Shown here: positions 8,510 through 15,531 of the stretch, in pieces
How positions within the stretch are numbered: the stretch's first letter is position 1
Layout of the letters: the number at the start of each line of letters is the position of its first letter
NCBI GenBank assembly: GCA_034408685.1
Contig: JAWXCP010000255.1
Location: 1 to 23,872 of the forward strand
DNA: 23,872 nt
Direction of reading: 5' to 3'
Origin: JANXVY01 sp034408685
GTDB lineage: Bacteria; Pseudomonadota; Alphaproteobacteria; Rhizobiales; Hyphomicrobiaceae
The notes under the pieces: generated by a model
Database searches by the model: none
The model's input: the letters and a program-made list of their open reading frames with translations, nothing else
Told to the model about the DNA's origin: nothing
Translations under genes and position numbers: made by a program

Positions 8510-9643
8510 TCAGCCTCCCAGTGCGGTTGCGGGATCGACCTTCAAGGCTGCCCGCACGCCGAGCCCACTCGATAGCAAGCACACGATAAAGACGATGAGG
8601 CCCAGCATCATTACGTTGTCGGCTTCGAGAACAACGCGGCGCGGGAAAAAGTCTTTGATGTTGACGATAAGCAGTGCGCCGATCGCAAAACCGATGACGC
8701 CGAGCGCGATGGCCTGCTGGACAATCATACTGACGATGGTGCGGTCTGGCGCGCCGATCAGCTTCAACGTCGCGATCTGCTTCATTTTCTCCATGGTCAT
8801 CGTATAGATGATCAGCGCGATGATGACGGCTGAGACGATCAGCAAAAGCGTCGTAAACAGTCCGATCTGGCGGCGCGCACGGTCAACGAGCGAGCGGGTT
8901 AGGATCAGTTCCTGTGCCTCCTGCGTGATGGCAGAGAGGTGTTTCCAGCGGTGGATCGTATCGGCGACAGCGGTCGGCGAGGCGTCTGTCTGCAGCCGCG
9001 CGACGACGGCGTTCACGGTGTCCCGGCTAGCCCCGCCAGCGCCGCGTGCGATCTGCACCCGGGCCGCTGCGGGGGACAGCTCGAACTGTAGCTTTTGGGC
9101 ATCGAGCAACGTCATGAACACGGCCGGGTCGCCGCCGGATGCGACCTGGTGCTGGGTGCTGCCGACAACCACAAAGGTATTCCGGCCGAGCTTCAGGGTC
9201 GCGCCAAGCGCTAGGCCACTGGTTCTGTCGGCAACGATTTCAAAATGGCTCTGGCCAATGTGTCGGCCTTCGACGATCACGGGCGGACCGCCGGGGCGCC
9301 CGGGTTCGAAGCCGATTACATACAGCCGCGGCTTGCCACCAACATGATCGGCTTCCACAGTCTGGTAGGTGAGGCTGCCAGCAGACGTCACGCCAGCGAT
9401 GCGAGCGATGGCCTCGCGGGTATCACCTGGAATGCGAGAGGCCTCGGCGAAGGGACCGCGTGTATTGGCCTCCACGACCCACACGTCGACGGCTGGCGAG
9501 CGCGCGGTGGTGAGGGCGTCGACGACGAGGCCCTTGTAAATGCCGATCATCGCCAGCACCACGCCAAGCAGCAATCCGAGCCCGACGCAGGTCAGGAGAA
9601 AACGGAACAGGTTGTGGCGGATATCGCGATAGGCAAGGTTCAT
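8510..9643 (-). CDS. FtsX/MacB-type ABC transporter permease
   Basis: A 377-residue inner-membrane protein with the FtsX layout: one N-terminal helix (about 12-35), a large extracytoplasmic domain (about 40-255) and three C-terminal helices (about 260-285, 300-325, 343-368). The cytoplasmic segment TMEKMKQIATLKLIGAP before the third helix is the typical coupling region contacting the ATPase. The closest known organisation is DevC in DevBCA exporters, with which the adaptor-permease-ATPase order agrees. The start ATG overlaps the adaptor stop by 4 nt. No outer-membrane channel gene is present, so a TolC-type protein from elsewhere would be needed. Confidence 0.93.
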   Translation of the reverse strand: MNLAYRDIRHNLFRFLLTCVGLGLLLGVVLAMIGIYKGLVVDALTTARSPAVDVWVVEANTRGPFAEASRIPGDTREAIARIAGVTSAGSLTYQTVEADHVGGKPRLYVIGFEPGRPGGPPVIVEGRHIGQSHFEIVADRTSGLALGATLKLGRNTFVVVGSTQHQVASGGDPAVFMTLLDAQKLQFELSPAAARVQIARGAGGASRDTVNAVVARLQTDASPTAVADTIHRWKHLSAITQEAQELILTRSLVDRARRQIGLFTTLLLIVSAVIIALIIYTMTMEKMKQIATLKLIGAPDRTIVSMIVQQAIALGVIGFAIGALLIVNIKDFFPRRVVLEADNVMMLGLIVFIVCLLSSGLGVRAALKVDPATALGG

Positions 9644-10848
9644 TTCGCGGGCTCCGCCACCGAAGTTGGTGCGATCCGCTCCATGCTCACGCGCGCCGCG
9701 CGACCGTCCTTAAAGCCAGATCCGACGGCCGTGATGACTTGAGCTGCGGACGGCAGACCGGAGATGATCTCGAGCCGCGAGTCCGCGGTGCGATGGCGGA
9801 ACTTGACTTCGCGCTGTCGGAGACGTCCCTCCTCGACAGTCCACACGGTTCCCTTCCGTCCATCGTAGCCGTGCACAGCGGCTTCGGGCACCAGCAAGGC
9901 CTTGTCGAGGACGGCGACCGTGATCTGGAACTCGGCCTGCTCGCCGAGATGCAACTGCGACGGCGGCTTGTCGCCCCTGATGTAGACACGCCGCTCCTCG
10001 CTGACACGATCGCTTTCAAGCCCGATGCGAACGACTTGCCCCCTGAATGTGTCAAGCGGGCGAGAGCGCAAGCGAGCCTCGACTTTTTGGCCTTCCTGGA
10101 TGAATCCGGCGCGCGCCTCGTCGACGTAGGCGAGGCCCCAGTGACTGTCGGCGGCGATCAGTGTGAAGATCGGATCGCCGGCTTTGATGACAGTGCCAAG
10201 CTCCTTGTGCCGCTCGATAACCAGCCCATCATACGGCGCCAGCAACGTGCGGTGGCTTAGCATCGTCTCCTCGAATCGAAGTTGGGCCTGCGCGTCTGAA
10301 AGTTGTGCCTTGGCACTCTCCGCTTCGCTCGTCGCCACCGACACGTCGGCTTTGGCGACGGCTTCGTCGCGCAGCGTTTCCTGGGCGGACTGCTGGGAGA
10401 CAATGTCGCGACCAGCTAGCGTCTGCTTGCGGCGATTGGCATCGCGCTTTTGATCAAAGATCGCCTGCGCCTTCTCGATATTTGCGGCCGCCCGCAGGAT
10501 AGTGACTTTGGCAATCGCAAGTGCGGCACCTGCTTTGGCAACTTTTGCTTCCTGTTCTGCGGTTGCGAGGCTGGCGAGCGCCTGCCCCTTCGTGACGCGG
10601 TCACCATGGTCGACGTTCAGCTGGACGAGTGTGGCACCGACCTCGAAGCCAATCTTGGAAAGTACGCGCGCTTCGACCGTGCCGAGGCCGAAAACGCGGA
10701 TCGGCACGTTTTGCGCCTCTGATGCGACCGTGACCTGAAGCGGGCGGTTTGATGCGATCATTACAGCCACCCAACCGGCGGCGGCGATGCCAGCGGCGAT
10801 TAGGCCATACTTGACGATAGGGTTCTGTAAAAGTGTCGCGCCGGTCAT
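9640..10848 (-). CDS. HlyD/MFP-type periplasmic adaptor
   Basis: A 402-residue membrane fusion protein. It has an N-terminal membrane anchor (about 14-33), a split biotinyl-lipoyl domain (FEVGATLVQLNVDHGDRVTKG near 67-87, and LLAPYDGLVIERHKELGTVIKAGDP near 203-227), a long Ala/Glu/Gln-rich coiled-coil hairpin between the halves (about 95-195), and beta-barrel and membrane-proximal domains after it. It would bridge the inner-membrane permease and an outer-membrane channel. Both ends overlap neighbours by 4 nt (tetR upstream, permease downstream), so the operon is translated as a unit. Confidence 0.94.
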   Translation of the reverse strand: MTGATLLQNPIVKYGLIAAGIAAAGWVAVMIASNRPLQVTVASEAQNVPIRVFGLGTVEARVLSKIGFEVGATLVQLNVDHGDRVTKGQALASLATAEQEAKVAKAGAALAIAKVTILRAAANIEKAQAIFDQKRDANRRKQTLAGRDIVSQQSAQETLRDEAVAKADVSVATSEAESAKAQLSDAQAQLRFEETMLSHRTLLAPYDGLVIERHKELGTVIKAGDPIFTLIAADSHWGLAYVDEARAGFIQEGQKVEARLRSRPLDTFRGQVVRIGLESDRVSEERRVYIRGDKPPSQLHLGEQAEFQITVAVLDKALLVPEAAVHGYDGRKGTVWTVEEGRLRQREVKFRHRTADSRLEIISGLPSAAQVITAVGSGFKDGRAARVSMERIAPTSVAEPAK

Positions 10849-11507
10849 ATCTGCTGTCCGCCGTTCGGGGTTTTCGAGCGCTGCTGCTTTTTGGTTGCCG
10901 TTGCGCCGAGGCCAGGTCGCAGTGCTCGGAGATAGATCTTGAAAACTTGTTCGGCGTTCGACTGGGCCAATGCCGGATCGCCGGAAATCATCGACTGCAT
11001 GACGAGGCCCTGGATGGTGCCGATGAATAGAATCGCGGCGGCTCGAGTTTCGATGTCAGTCGCAATCTCGTTGGACAATTTGCCGGCCTCAAGTTGGGTT
11101 GCGACCCGGTCGGCATAGCGTTGCAGCAGTGAGCGCGCAGCCAGCTTCGCCGCCGTTTCACGTGCATGCTGGAGTTCACCAAACATCAGGCGCGGGACGC
11201 CAGGATTCTCGATTACGAAAGCGAGATGGCTCATGAAGATGGCGCGTAAGGCCTCGGGCGGTGTGTTCGCTGACCCGGCGGCATGGTCAATCCGGTCGAG
11301 CAAACGGTCAGCTACCCACTCCATCGCCCGCTGCCAGATCGCGTCCTTGGACGGGAAGTGGCGGAACAATGCCCCTTGGGTGACGCCCATCTGCGCGGCG
11401 ATCACGGCCGTGGTAATTTCGCTCGGGTTCTGTTGTCCAGCCAGCGCGATGACCGTCTCGACTGTGTGGGAGCGCCGCTGTTCAGCAGACATATTTGATG
11501 ACGGCAT
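10845..11507 (-). CDS. TetR/AcrR family repressor of the efflux operon
   Basis: A regulator of 220 residues from the MPSSNMSAEQRR start. The HTH is at about 25-60 (AAQMGVTQGALFRHFPSKDAIW), followed by a helical ligand-binding domain; the C-terminal tail is basic and Gln-rich. The frame stays open upstream to an ATG at 11711, which would give 288 residues. That extension runs through a good promoter and an operator-like palindrome (11525-11566), so I place the start at 11507; an ATG at 11492 is also possible. The gene is first in the operon and overlaps the adaptor by 4 nt. It probably represses its own operon and is released by a transporter substrate. Confidence 0.9.
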   Translation of the reverse strand: MPSSNMSAEQRRSHTVETVIALAGQQNPSEITTAVIAAQMGVTQGALFRHFPSKDAIWQRAMEWVADRLLDRIDHAAGSANTPPEALRAIFMSHLAFVIENPGVPRLMFGELQHARETAAKLAARSLLQRYADRVATQLEAGKLSNEIATDIETRAAAILFIGTIQGLVMQSMISGDPALAQSNAEQVFKIYLRALRPGLGATATKKQQRSKTPNGGQQI

Positions 11508-11524
11508 CGCTCGCCCGATTAAAG

Positions 11525-11566
11525 GATAGTAACCACTCACTATCTTTTTTGGTGGGCAGCTGTCAA
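11525..11566 (-). promoter_or_regulatory. Promoter and TetR-type operator before the efflux operon
   Basis: On the minus strand TTGACA (11566-11561) is followed after 16 nt by GATAGT (11544-11539), a sigma-70-like promoter. The -10 is one arm of an inverted repeat, GATAGT-N8-ACTATC (11525-11544). A repressor bound there would cover the -10 and the start point, about 20-30 bp ahead of the proposed tetR start. Confidence 0.7.
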
Positions 11567-12025
11567 CGCGATTGGCCATGGAGATTTTCAGGAGTCGTGT
11601 GCGCTCTACGTCTGACCCCGCCAGCTTTGCCTCGATGAGGGCAATGTCGTCGAAACCGCCTGGCCGATGAACGGGGACTGCTATGGCCGTTGCCATCCCG
11701 ACCGAATTCAAGGAGGCCAGCCTGAACCTGGGTCAGAACATTGGGTGCGAGCGAGCCTTGAGTCGGGCGATCTTGGTCTCGGCAATCATGCGATGAAGCT
11801 AACCGCTGTCGCGAGGCAAACCCAAGCCCCGCAGTAACGCCTTAGCCAGGCGCTCGCTGACGATGTGCTCGTCGCTGGTGTCGCCTCAGACGCGACGGGT
11901 GTGCCTTACGATCAAGACCTAACAAAACATATCGCGCTGAACGCCAAAGAAGATGATCCGTGTAGGTATCTTGGGCATATCATGGGCGCGATGTTCTCGC
12001 TCATATGCTAACCCATTGAAAGTAC
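11567..12025. other. Gene-poor host DNA between tetR and attL
   Basis: I see no intact gene here. On the minus strand between about 11740 and 11880 a coding-like frame appears but is cut by stop codons, which could be the remnant of a decayed gene that I cannot identify. This DNA would have been directly downstream of the tRNA-Pro gene before the element inserted. Confidence 0.5.
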
Positions 12026-12073
12026 TGGTCGGAGCGGGGAGATTCGAACTCCCGACCCCTTGCTCCCGAAGCA
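12026..12073. repeat. attL: 48-bp tRNA-Pro 3' duplicate
   Basis: Identical to 23646-23693. It covers CCA, acceptor 3' strand, T-arm, variable loop and anticodon stem-loop of tRNA-Pro, but lacks the D-arm and acceptor 5' strand, so it is not a gene. It is the displaced native 3' end. Confidence 0.95.
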
Positions 12074-12082
12074 TCCGCAATC

Positions 12083-12186
12083 GCGTTCCACTTGATACGC
12101 CTTGGAACGCCACGGACAGCTCAACCGCTGTAAAATCCCACAAAAACCGGGGTTAACTTATCTGCCGGATGGACTATGCCGTCCAT
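12083..12186. repeat. Two short inverted repeats inside attL
   Basis: GCGTTCC (12083-12089) pairs with GGAACGC (12104-12110), and ATGGAC (12169-12174) pairs with GTCCAT (12181-12186). Their position between the core site and the arm-like repeats would suit accessory factor or excisionase binding, but this is only positional inference. Confidence 0.4.
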
Positions 12187-12208
12187 TCTGTTCCATGCTG
12201 TATCCTAG

Positions 12209-12262
12209 TTTTGTGCCGGGAGGTGTGCCGGGGATCTGGGTCGCGCAGGCCCCGGCACAAAA
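12209..12262. promoter_or_regulatory. Left integrase arm-type sites (TTGTGCCGGG)
   Basis: TTGTGCCGGG lies at 12211-12220, a one-base variant (GTGTGCCGGG) at 12223-12232 and an inverted copy at 12251-12260. The first and last extend to a 12-bp inverted repeat, TTTTGTGCCGGG. The same decamer occurs twice at the right end. These are likely arm-binding sites and, being directly before the integrase, may also autoregulate it. Confidence 0.75.
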
Positions 12263-12277
12263 TCAGGGGGAACGCAC

Positions 12278-13582
12278 ATGCCGAAATCAGCACGGCGGAC
12301 TGTGGCGGCGAAGGATCGAGCAATTGCCGCGGCGCGCCACCTTGGCGTCGGCCGTGAGACCGAGTACCGGGTCGAGGGCAACGACGGGTTGGTGCTGGCA
12401 GTCCTGGCGAGCGCGGCCGGGGATGTAGCGGCGAAGCGCGTGTGGCGCTGCTATTACTCGGCACGGCGCCCGGATGGGGGACGGCAACAGCGCAAGCAGC
12501 GGCTCGGCAACTACCCCGCCGTGTCGCTTGCGGAAGCTCGGCGGCAAGCCCTTGATCTGATGTCGGAGGTCAAGCGTGGCCATGATCCGGTTGCCGATGA
12601 AAAGCGGAGGGCAGTCGATCGGGCGCGCTCTGCGCTTTCCTTCAGCGAGATGGTCGCCGACCACCTAGCCGAACAGGCGCGCTCAGGCGTCTCATCAGTG
12701 ACGATCGCACAGATCGAGCGCGCGCTGGCGGTGGACGCGTTGCCAGCGCTGGGCAAGCGTGAGCCGCGCACGATTACGGCTGCGGAGACTGAGGCTGCCG
12801 TCGACGCCGTCCGTGATCGCGGAAGCCCAGGGATGGCGCGCCATCTGGTGAAGCACATCAAGCATGCCTTCAACGGCATCCTGGACAGCGCGCAATTGGC
12901 CGCCAAGTACCGGCTTGAACACAACCCAGCGACACGCGTGGGCCGGGCGCGACGGGGCCAGGGCGGTCGGTACGGGCGATACACGCCTCGCGCAAGGTAT
13001 CTCACGGACGAAGAAATCGTGTGCTTCCTCGCTGCGCTGCGCAGCAGCCGCCTTGACCCGCTGACCGTGACTGTCATTCGGATCTTGGTCTTGACGGGTC
13101 AGCGGCGCGGCGAGGTGCTCGGGGCACAGCCAAACGAGCTGCACTTGGCGGTTGCCAATCCGAAATGGGTCATTCCGGCGTCGCGAACGAAAAACAGGCG
13201 GGTCCATGTCGTTCCGCTTGCGCCGGACTGCGTTGACCTCTTCGGCGGCGCGATGCGGATCACCGGCCACGCCGATTGGGTGTTTGCCAGCCACGGTGCG
13301 GCGGCCGGTGTCGTTGATGGCCATTCGATACAGCGAGCCACGCGTCGGCTGGTAACGCGATCCGGGCTTGAGCATTTCACACCTCACGATCTGCGGCGCA
13401 CCGTCGCCACTGGCATGCGTCGGATAGGCGTGCCCGCCGACGTGGTGAGCCAAGTGCTGAATCACACGCGGCAGGACATCACCGGCAAGGTCTATGACCA
13501 CCACGTTGCCGAACCCGAAAAGCGAGACGCCTTAGAGCGCTGGGCGCTTCACGTCGCGGCGCTTGAGGCCGGTCAGTTGTGA
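12278..13582 (+). CDS. Tyrosine site-specific integrase, P4-like
   Basis: A 434-residue tyrosine recombinase that would integrate the element into and excise it from tRNA-Pro. The N-terminal part (about 20-110, with LGNYPAVSLAEARRQA) is the arm-binding DUF4102-type domain of P4-like integrases; a SAM-like core-binding domain follows (about 122-215). The catalytic residues are visible: Arg in TGQRRGE, Lys in SRTKNRR, His-x-x-Arg in HDLRRT, His in LNHT and the nucleophile Tyr in KVYDHH. A GGGGGA ribosome site precedes the ATG. The gene sits about 200 bp inside attL and its stop overlaps the next gene by 4 nt. It looks intact. Confidence 0.96.
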   Translation: MPKSARRTVAAKDRAIAAARHLGVGRETEYRVEGNDGLVLAVLASAAGDVAAKRVWRCYYSARRPDGGRQQRKQRLGNYPAVSLAEARRQALDLMSEVKRGHDPVADEKRRAVDRARSALSFSEMVADHLAEQARSGVSSVTIAQIERALAVDALPALGKREPRTITAAETEAAVDAVRDRGSPGMARHLVKHIKHAFNGILDSAQLAAKYRLEHNPATRVGRARRGQGGRYGRYTPRARYLTDEEIVCFLAALRSSRLDPLTVTVIRILVLTGQRRGEVLGAQPNELHLAVANPKWVIPASRTKNRRVHVVPLAPDCVDLFGGAMRITGHADWVFASHGAAAGVVDGHSIQRATRRLVTRSGLEHFTPHDLRRTVATGMRRIGVPADVVSQVLNHTRQDITGKVYDHHVAEPEKRDALERWALHVAALEAGQL

Positions 13583-14490
13583 GCATCAACGATTTTCCAA
13601 AGGGCAGTTTTGAGCGCGCTGCATCGGAAGGTGGGTTAGATGAGGTGTGGGCTCTCGCCTGCAAGAGGCTAGGCACTTCGGCGTGCGAACTAGGCGATCC
13701 GGAAGTGGTGCGGTCACTGTTGGTCGAGGTTTCACGATCCGACCATGTGAAAACGGTGCTCGGGTCCACCGCTGCCGTTGAAGCCGCGCTGGCCAAAATT
13801 TACGGAACGGATCATCTCGCGAACCTGTTGATTACTGGAACGCTCGCGACGTCCCTTTCGCCTGTGCCGTTGTTCGCACTACTCGGGACGCGTTGTTCAT
13901 GCGTCAATCCTCAAGTTCGATTTGAAATTGCAGGACGACACCATGCTTCGTTCGAGCAATCGCGGCTCGCTTTCGTGCAGCGGGACAATACCGATTTACG
14001 ACGCCTCCGCGATCGACAACGCGCTGGGCTTGCCATCGAATGGGATGACTTGCCCCTCCGGAGTGTCGCGAGTCTTCAGACCGTAGAAGGTGATCGGGCG
14101 CCGAATTCTAACGAACTGGAACAGTTGCTCGAAGTCGTTGCCAAGTCCGATTGCACTTTTGCCGATGAGGCTCGGGATTGGCTAGAATACATCGGCGGTG
14201 CCGATCTAGTCGATGGAGTGCTTCGAGACGTGTGGCTCGACATGCCGATAGGGCTACGATTGTCGATTAACAGACGACGCGGGATCGCGACGGCCGCACG
14301 TGGACGTCCTCCAAGTTGGGCAGGGCTTGCCCTCAAGAACCTATGTTCCGACCTTGCAACCGCCGGATGGACGCCAAATTCGGCGTTAAATCAAGGTCGT
14401 GCCACAGGCGATTGGCACGAGACCGCCCGGCTTGTCGGAAAAGTCTACGGTCTCCCTCCTGTTTCTGATGCCAGTCATCACACTCGCTGA
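13579..14490 (+). CDS. Unknown protein coupled to the integrase
   Basis: A 303-residue protein that I do not recognise. It starts with a GTG that overlaps the integrase TGA (GTGA), so it is translationally coupled to recombination. Residues about 78-107 are hydrophobic and contain Cys-Ser-Cys; a single buried or membrane helix is possible. The central part is rich in Arg and Gln, and the last third has a conserved-looking run with Trp, Gly and Asn (about 245-290). No nuclease, ATPase or HTH motif is evident. It could be an excision helper, cargo, or an accessory defence gene carried at the usual cargo position beside the integrase. The coding frame is clean over 900 bp, so it is very likely a real gene. 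Confidence 0.75.
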   Translation: MSINDFPKGSFERAASEGGLDEVWALACKRLGTSACELGDPEVVRSLLVEVSRSDHVKTVLGSTAAVEAALAKIYGTDHLANLLITGTLATSLSPVPLFALLGTRCSCVNPQVRFEIAGRHHASFEQSRLAFVQRDNTDLRRLRDRQRAGLAIEWDDLPLRSVASLQTVEGDRAPNSNELEQLLEVVAKSDCTFADEARDWLEYIGGADLVDGVLRDVWLDMPIGLRLSINRRRGIATAARGRPPSWAGLALKNLCSDLATAGWTPNSALNQGRATGDWHETARLVGKVYGLPPVSDASHHTR

Positions 14491-14586
14491 TGTTCACGTT
14501 ATGTCCGTCATTTATCGCACCTGAAGCACTACCCCGACTCAGGCCAGTGTCCCACTCAGTCATTGCAACGCTGAGGCAACTTCCTG

Positions 14587-14820
14587 ATGACTCTTCCTGC
14601 CCGTCCAGACCTCCCGCGCTATCTGACACCGCGCGAGTGTTCCGAACTCTGTGGATACAAGCGGACTTCCCTGTATCGCCTGGAGCAAAACGGTGAGTTC
14701 CCCCGCCGGTACCGGCTGGGAATTAATAAGGTCGGCTGGCTCGAAAGCGAGGTCCGCGACTGGCTGATCAGCCGCCCCCGGATTACACCCACGACCACCT
14801 CGGCCGCAGGCCCGCAATGA
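14587..14820 (+). CDS. AlpA-family MerR-like winged-helix regulator
   Basis: A 77-residue DNA-binding protein. The pattern RYLTPRECSELCGYKRTSLYRLEQNGEFPRRYRLG...VGWLESEVRDWLISR is that of AlpA/excisionase-like proteins. In P4-like elements and in Gram-negative PICIs such proteins activate excision or the replication and packaging operon, or act as directionality factors. It heads a long run of overlapping genes (14587-19910), a place suited to a master switch. Its TGA overlaps the next ATG. GAGG lies about 13 nt upstream. The Pro/Thr-rich tail is likely disordered. Confidence 0.88.
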   Translation: MTLPARPDLPRYLTPRECSELCGYKRTSLYRLEQNGEFPRRYRLGINKVGWLESEVRDWLISRPRITPTTTSAAGPQ

Positions 14821-15206
14821 TCCAGGTCATCACGCTACCCGTGGCCGGGCGCGATCTTCACATCACTGCCGATCTTGAGACAACCAAGCGCCTTGAGGCC
14901 GTTCTGGGAGCGCTCTACCCATTCGCGGGCCGCCTTGAGAGAGCTGAATTGACCCACCAGGACGTCGCCCAAATTTACGGCGTTTTGTTTCGGGGCTATC
15001 CGGACCCACCGACGATGGCCGAACTTACCGCGCATGTGTTTGAGCAAGGCTTGCACGCCCACAAACGGCTGGCCTTTCTCTTGGCAGCGTTGACCCTTGG
15101 GACCGCTGCGCGCGAGCGCCACCTGCAGCGCCTTCAAGCAAACATCGATGGCACGATCGCGCCTTCGAAGGCTGACGAGCTTCGCGCTGGGAGCGTGCCA
15201 ACATGA
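14817..15206 (+). CDS. Putative tail assembly chaperone, GTA-gp10-like
   Basis: A 129-residue protein. It begins with a short beta region followed by a helical pattern typical of the GTA-gp10/tail assembly chaperone group: a Leu-Glu helix (about 20-38), LTHQDVAQIYGVLFRGYP (about 45-62), then two more helices ending near residue 100. In siphophages and gene transfer agents this gene lies just before the tape measure gene and its product coats the tape measure during tail assembly. Here the two are separated by a replication-type gene. The assignment rests on pattern similarity only. ATGA overlaps join it to both neighbours. Confidence 0.5.
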   Translation: MIQVITLPVAGRDLHITADLETTKRLEAVLGALYPFAGRLERAELTHQDVAQIYGVLFRGYPDPPTMAELTAHVFEQGLHAHKRLAFLLAALTLGTAARERHLQRLQANIDGTIAPSKADELRAGSVPT

Positions 15207-15451
15207 CCGACTTAAGCTTCATTGCCAATGCCTGCAGCTATTTTGACGCTGAAAACAAACGGCTCCAGGCCGCGTTCGAAGCGGAGCTTGACCCCGATGA
15301 GCGACGCCAAATCGAGATAGCGCGCAACGAAGCTGCACTGCGGCTCGATGCGGCATTGATGACTAGGACAGCGCTTGAGGGTGTGATGCGATCCATCATC
15401 GCCAGTATTGAGCTTGAAATTTCCCGCATGTACGGCCGCCAGCCGAACTGA
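15203..15451 (+). CDS. Small unknown helical protein
   Basis: An 82-residue, acidic, Ala/Glu/Arg-rich protein, probably all-helical with a coiled-coil tendency (about 15-65). I do not recognise it. Its ATG overlaps the previous stop (ATGA). A small gene after the tail chaperone is common in tail cassettes, so it could be a second tail assembly factor. Confidence 0.65.
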   Translation: MTDLSFIANACSYFDAENKRLQAAFEAELDPDERRQIEIARNEAALRLDAALMTRTALEGVMRSIIASIELEISRMYGRQPN

Positions 15452-15488
15452 CGGGATGATCCCCGGTAGCCGCGCTTGAGTTAGTGCA

Positions 15489-15513
15489 GCCCGCTGGCCA
15501 GTCGCCAGCGGGC
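15489..15513. promoter_or_regulatory. Strong hairpin before the replication gene
   Basis: A perfect 10-bp stem (GCCCGCTGGC with GCCAGCGGGC) closes a 5-nt loop. It follows the 82-aa gene and ends just before the ribosome site of the next gene. No U-run follows it, so it is more likely a translation control element, RNA processing site or Rho-assisted terminator than a simple terminator. Confidence 0.65.
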
Positions 15514-15531
15514 GTAGGGGAACCATGCCGA

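Noticed and set aside
12026..12073. A second tRNA-Pro gene
   Set aside because: Only the 3' 48 nt are present; the D-arm and acceptor 5' strand are missing, so it is the att duplicate and not a gene.
15484..15531. GTG start at 15484 for the initiator-like gene
   Set aside because: It would place a perfect 10-bp hairpin within the first codons and lacks a good ribosome site; ATG 15532 has TAGGGGA upstream.
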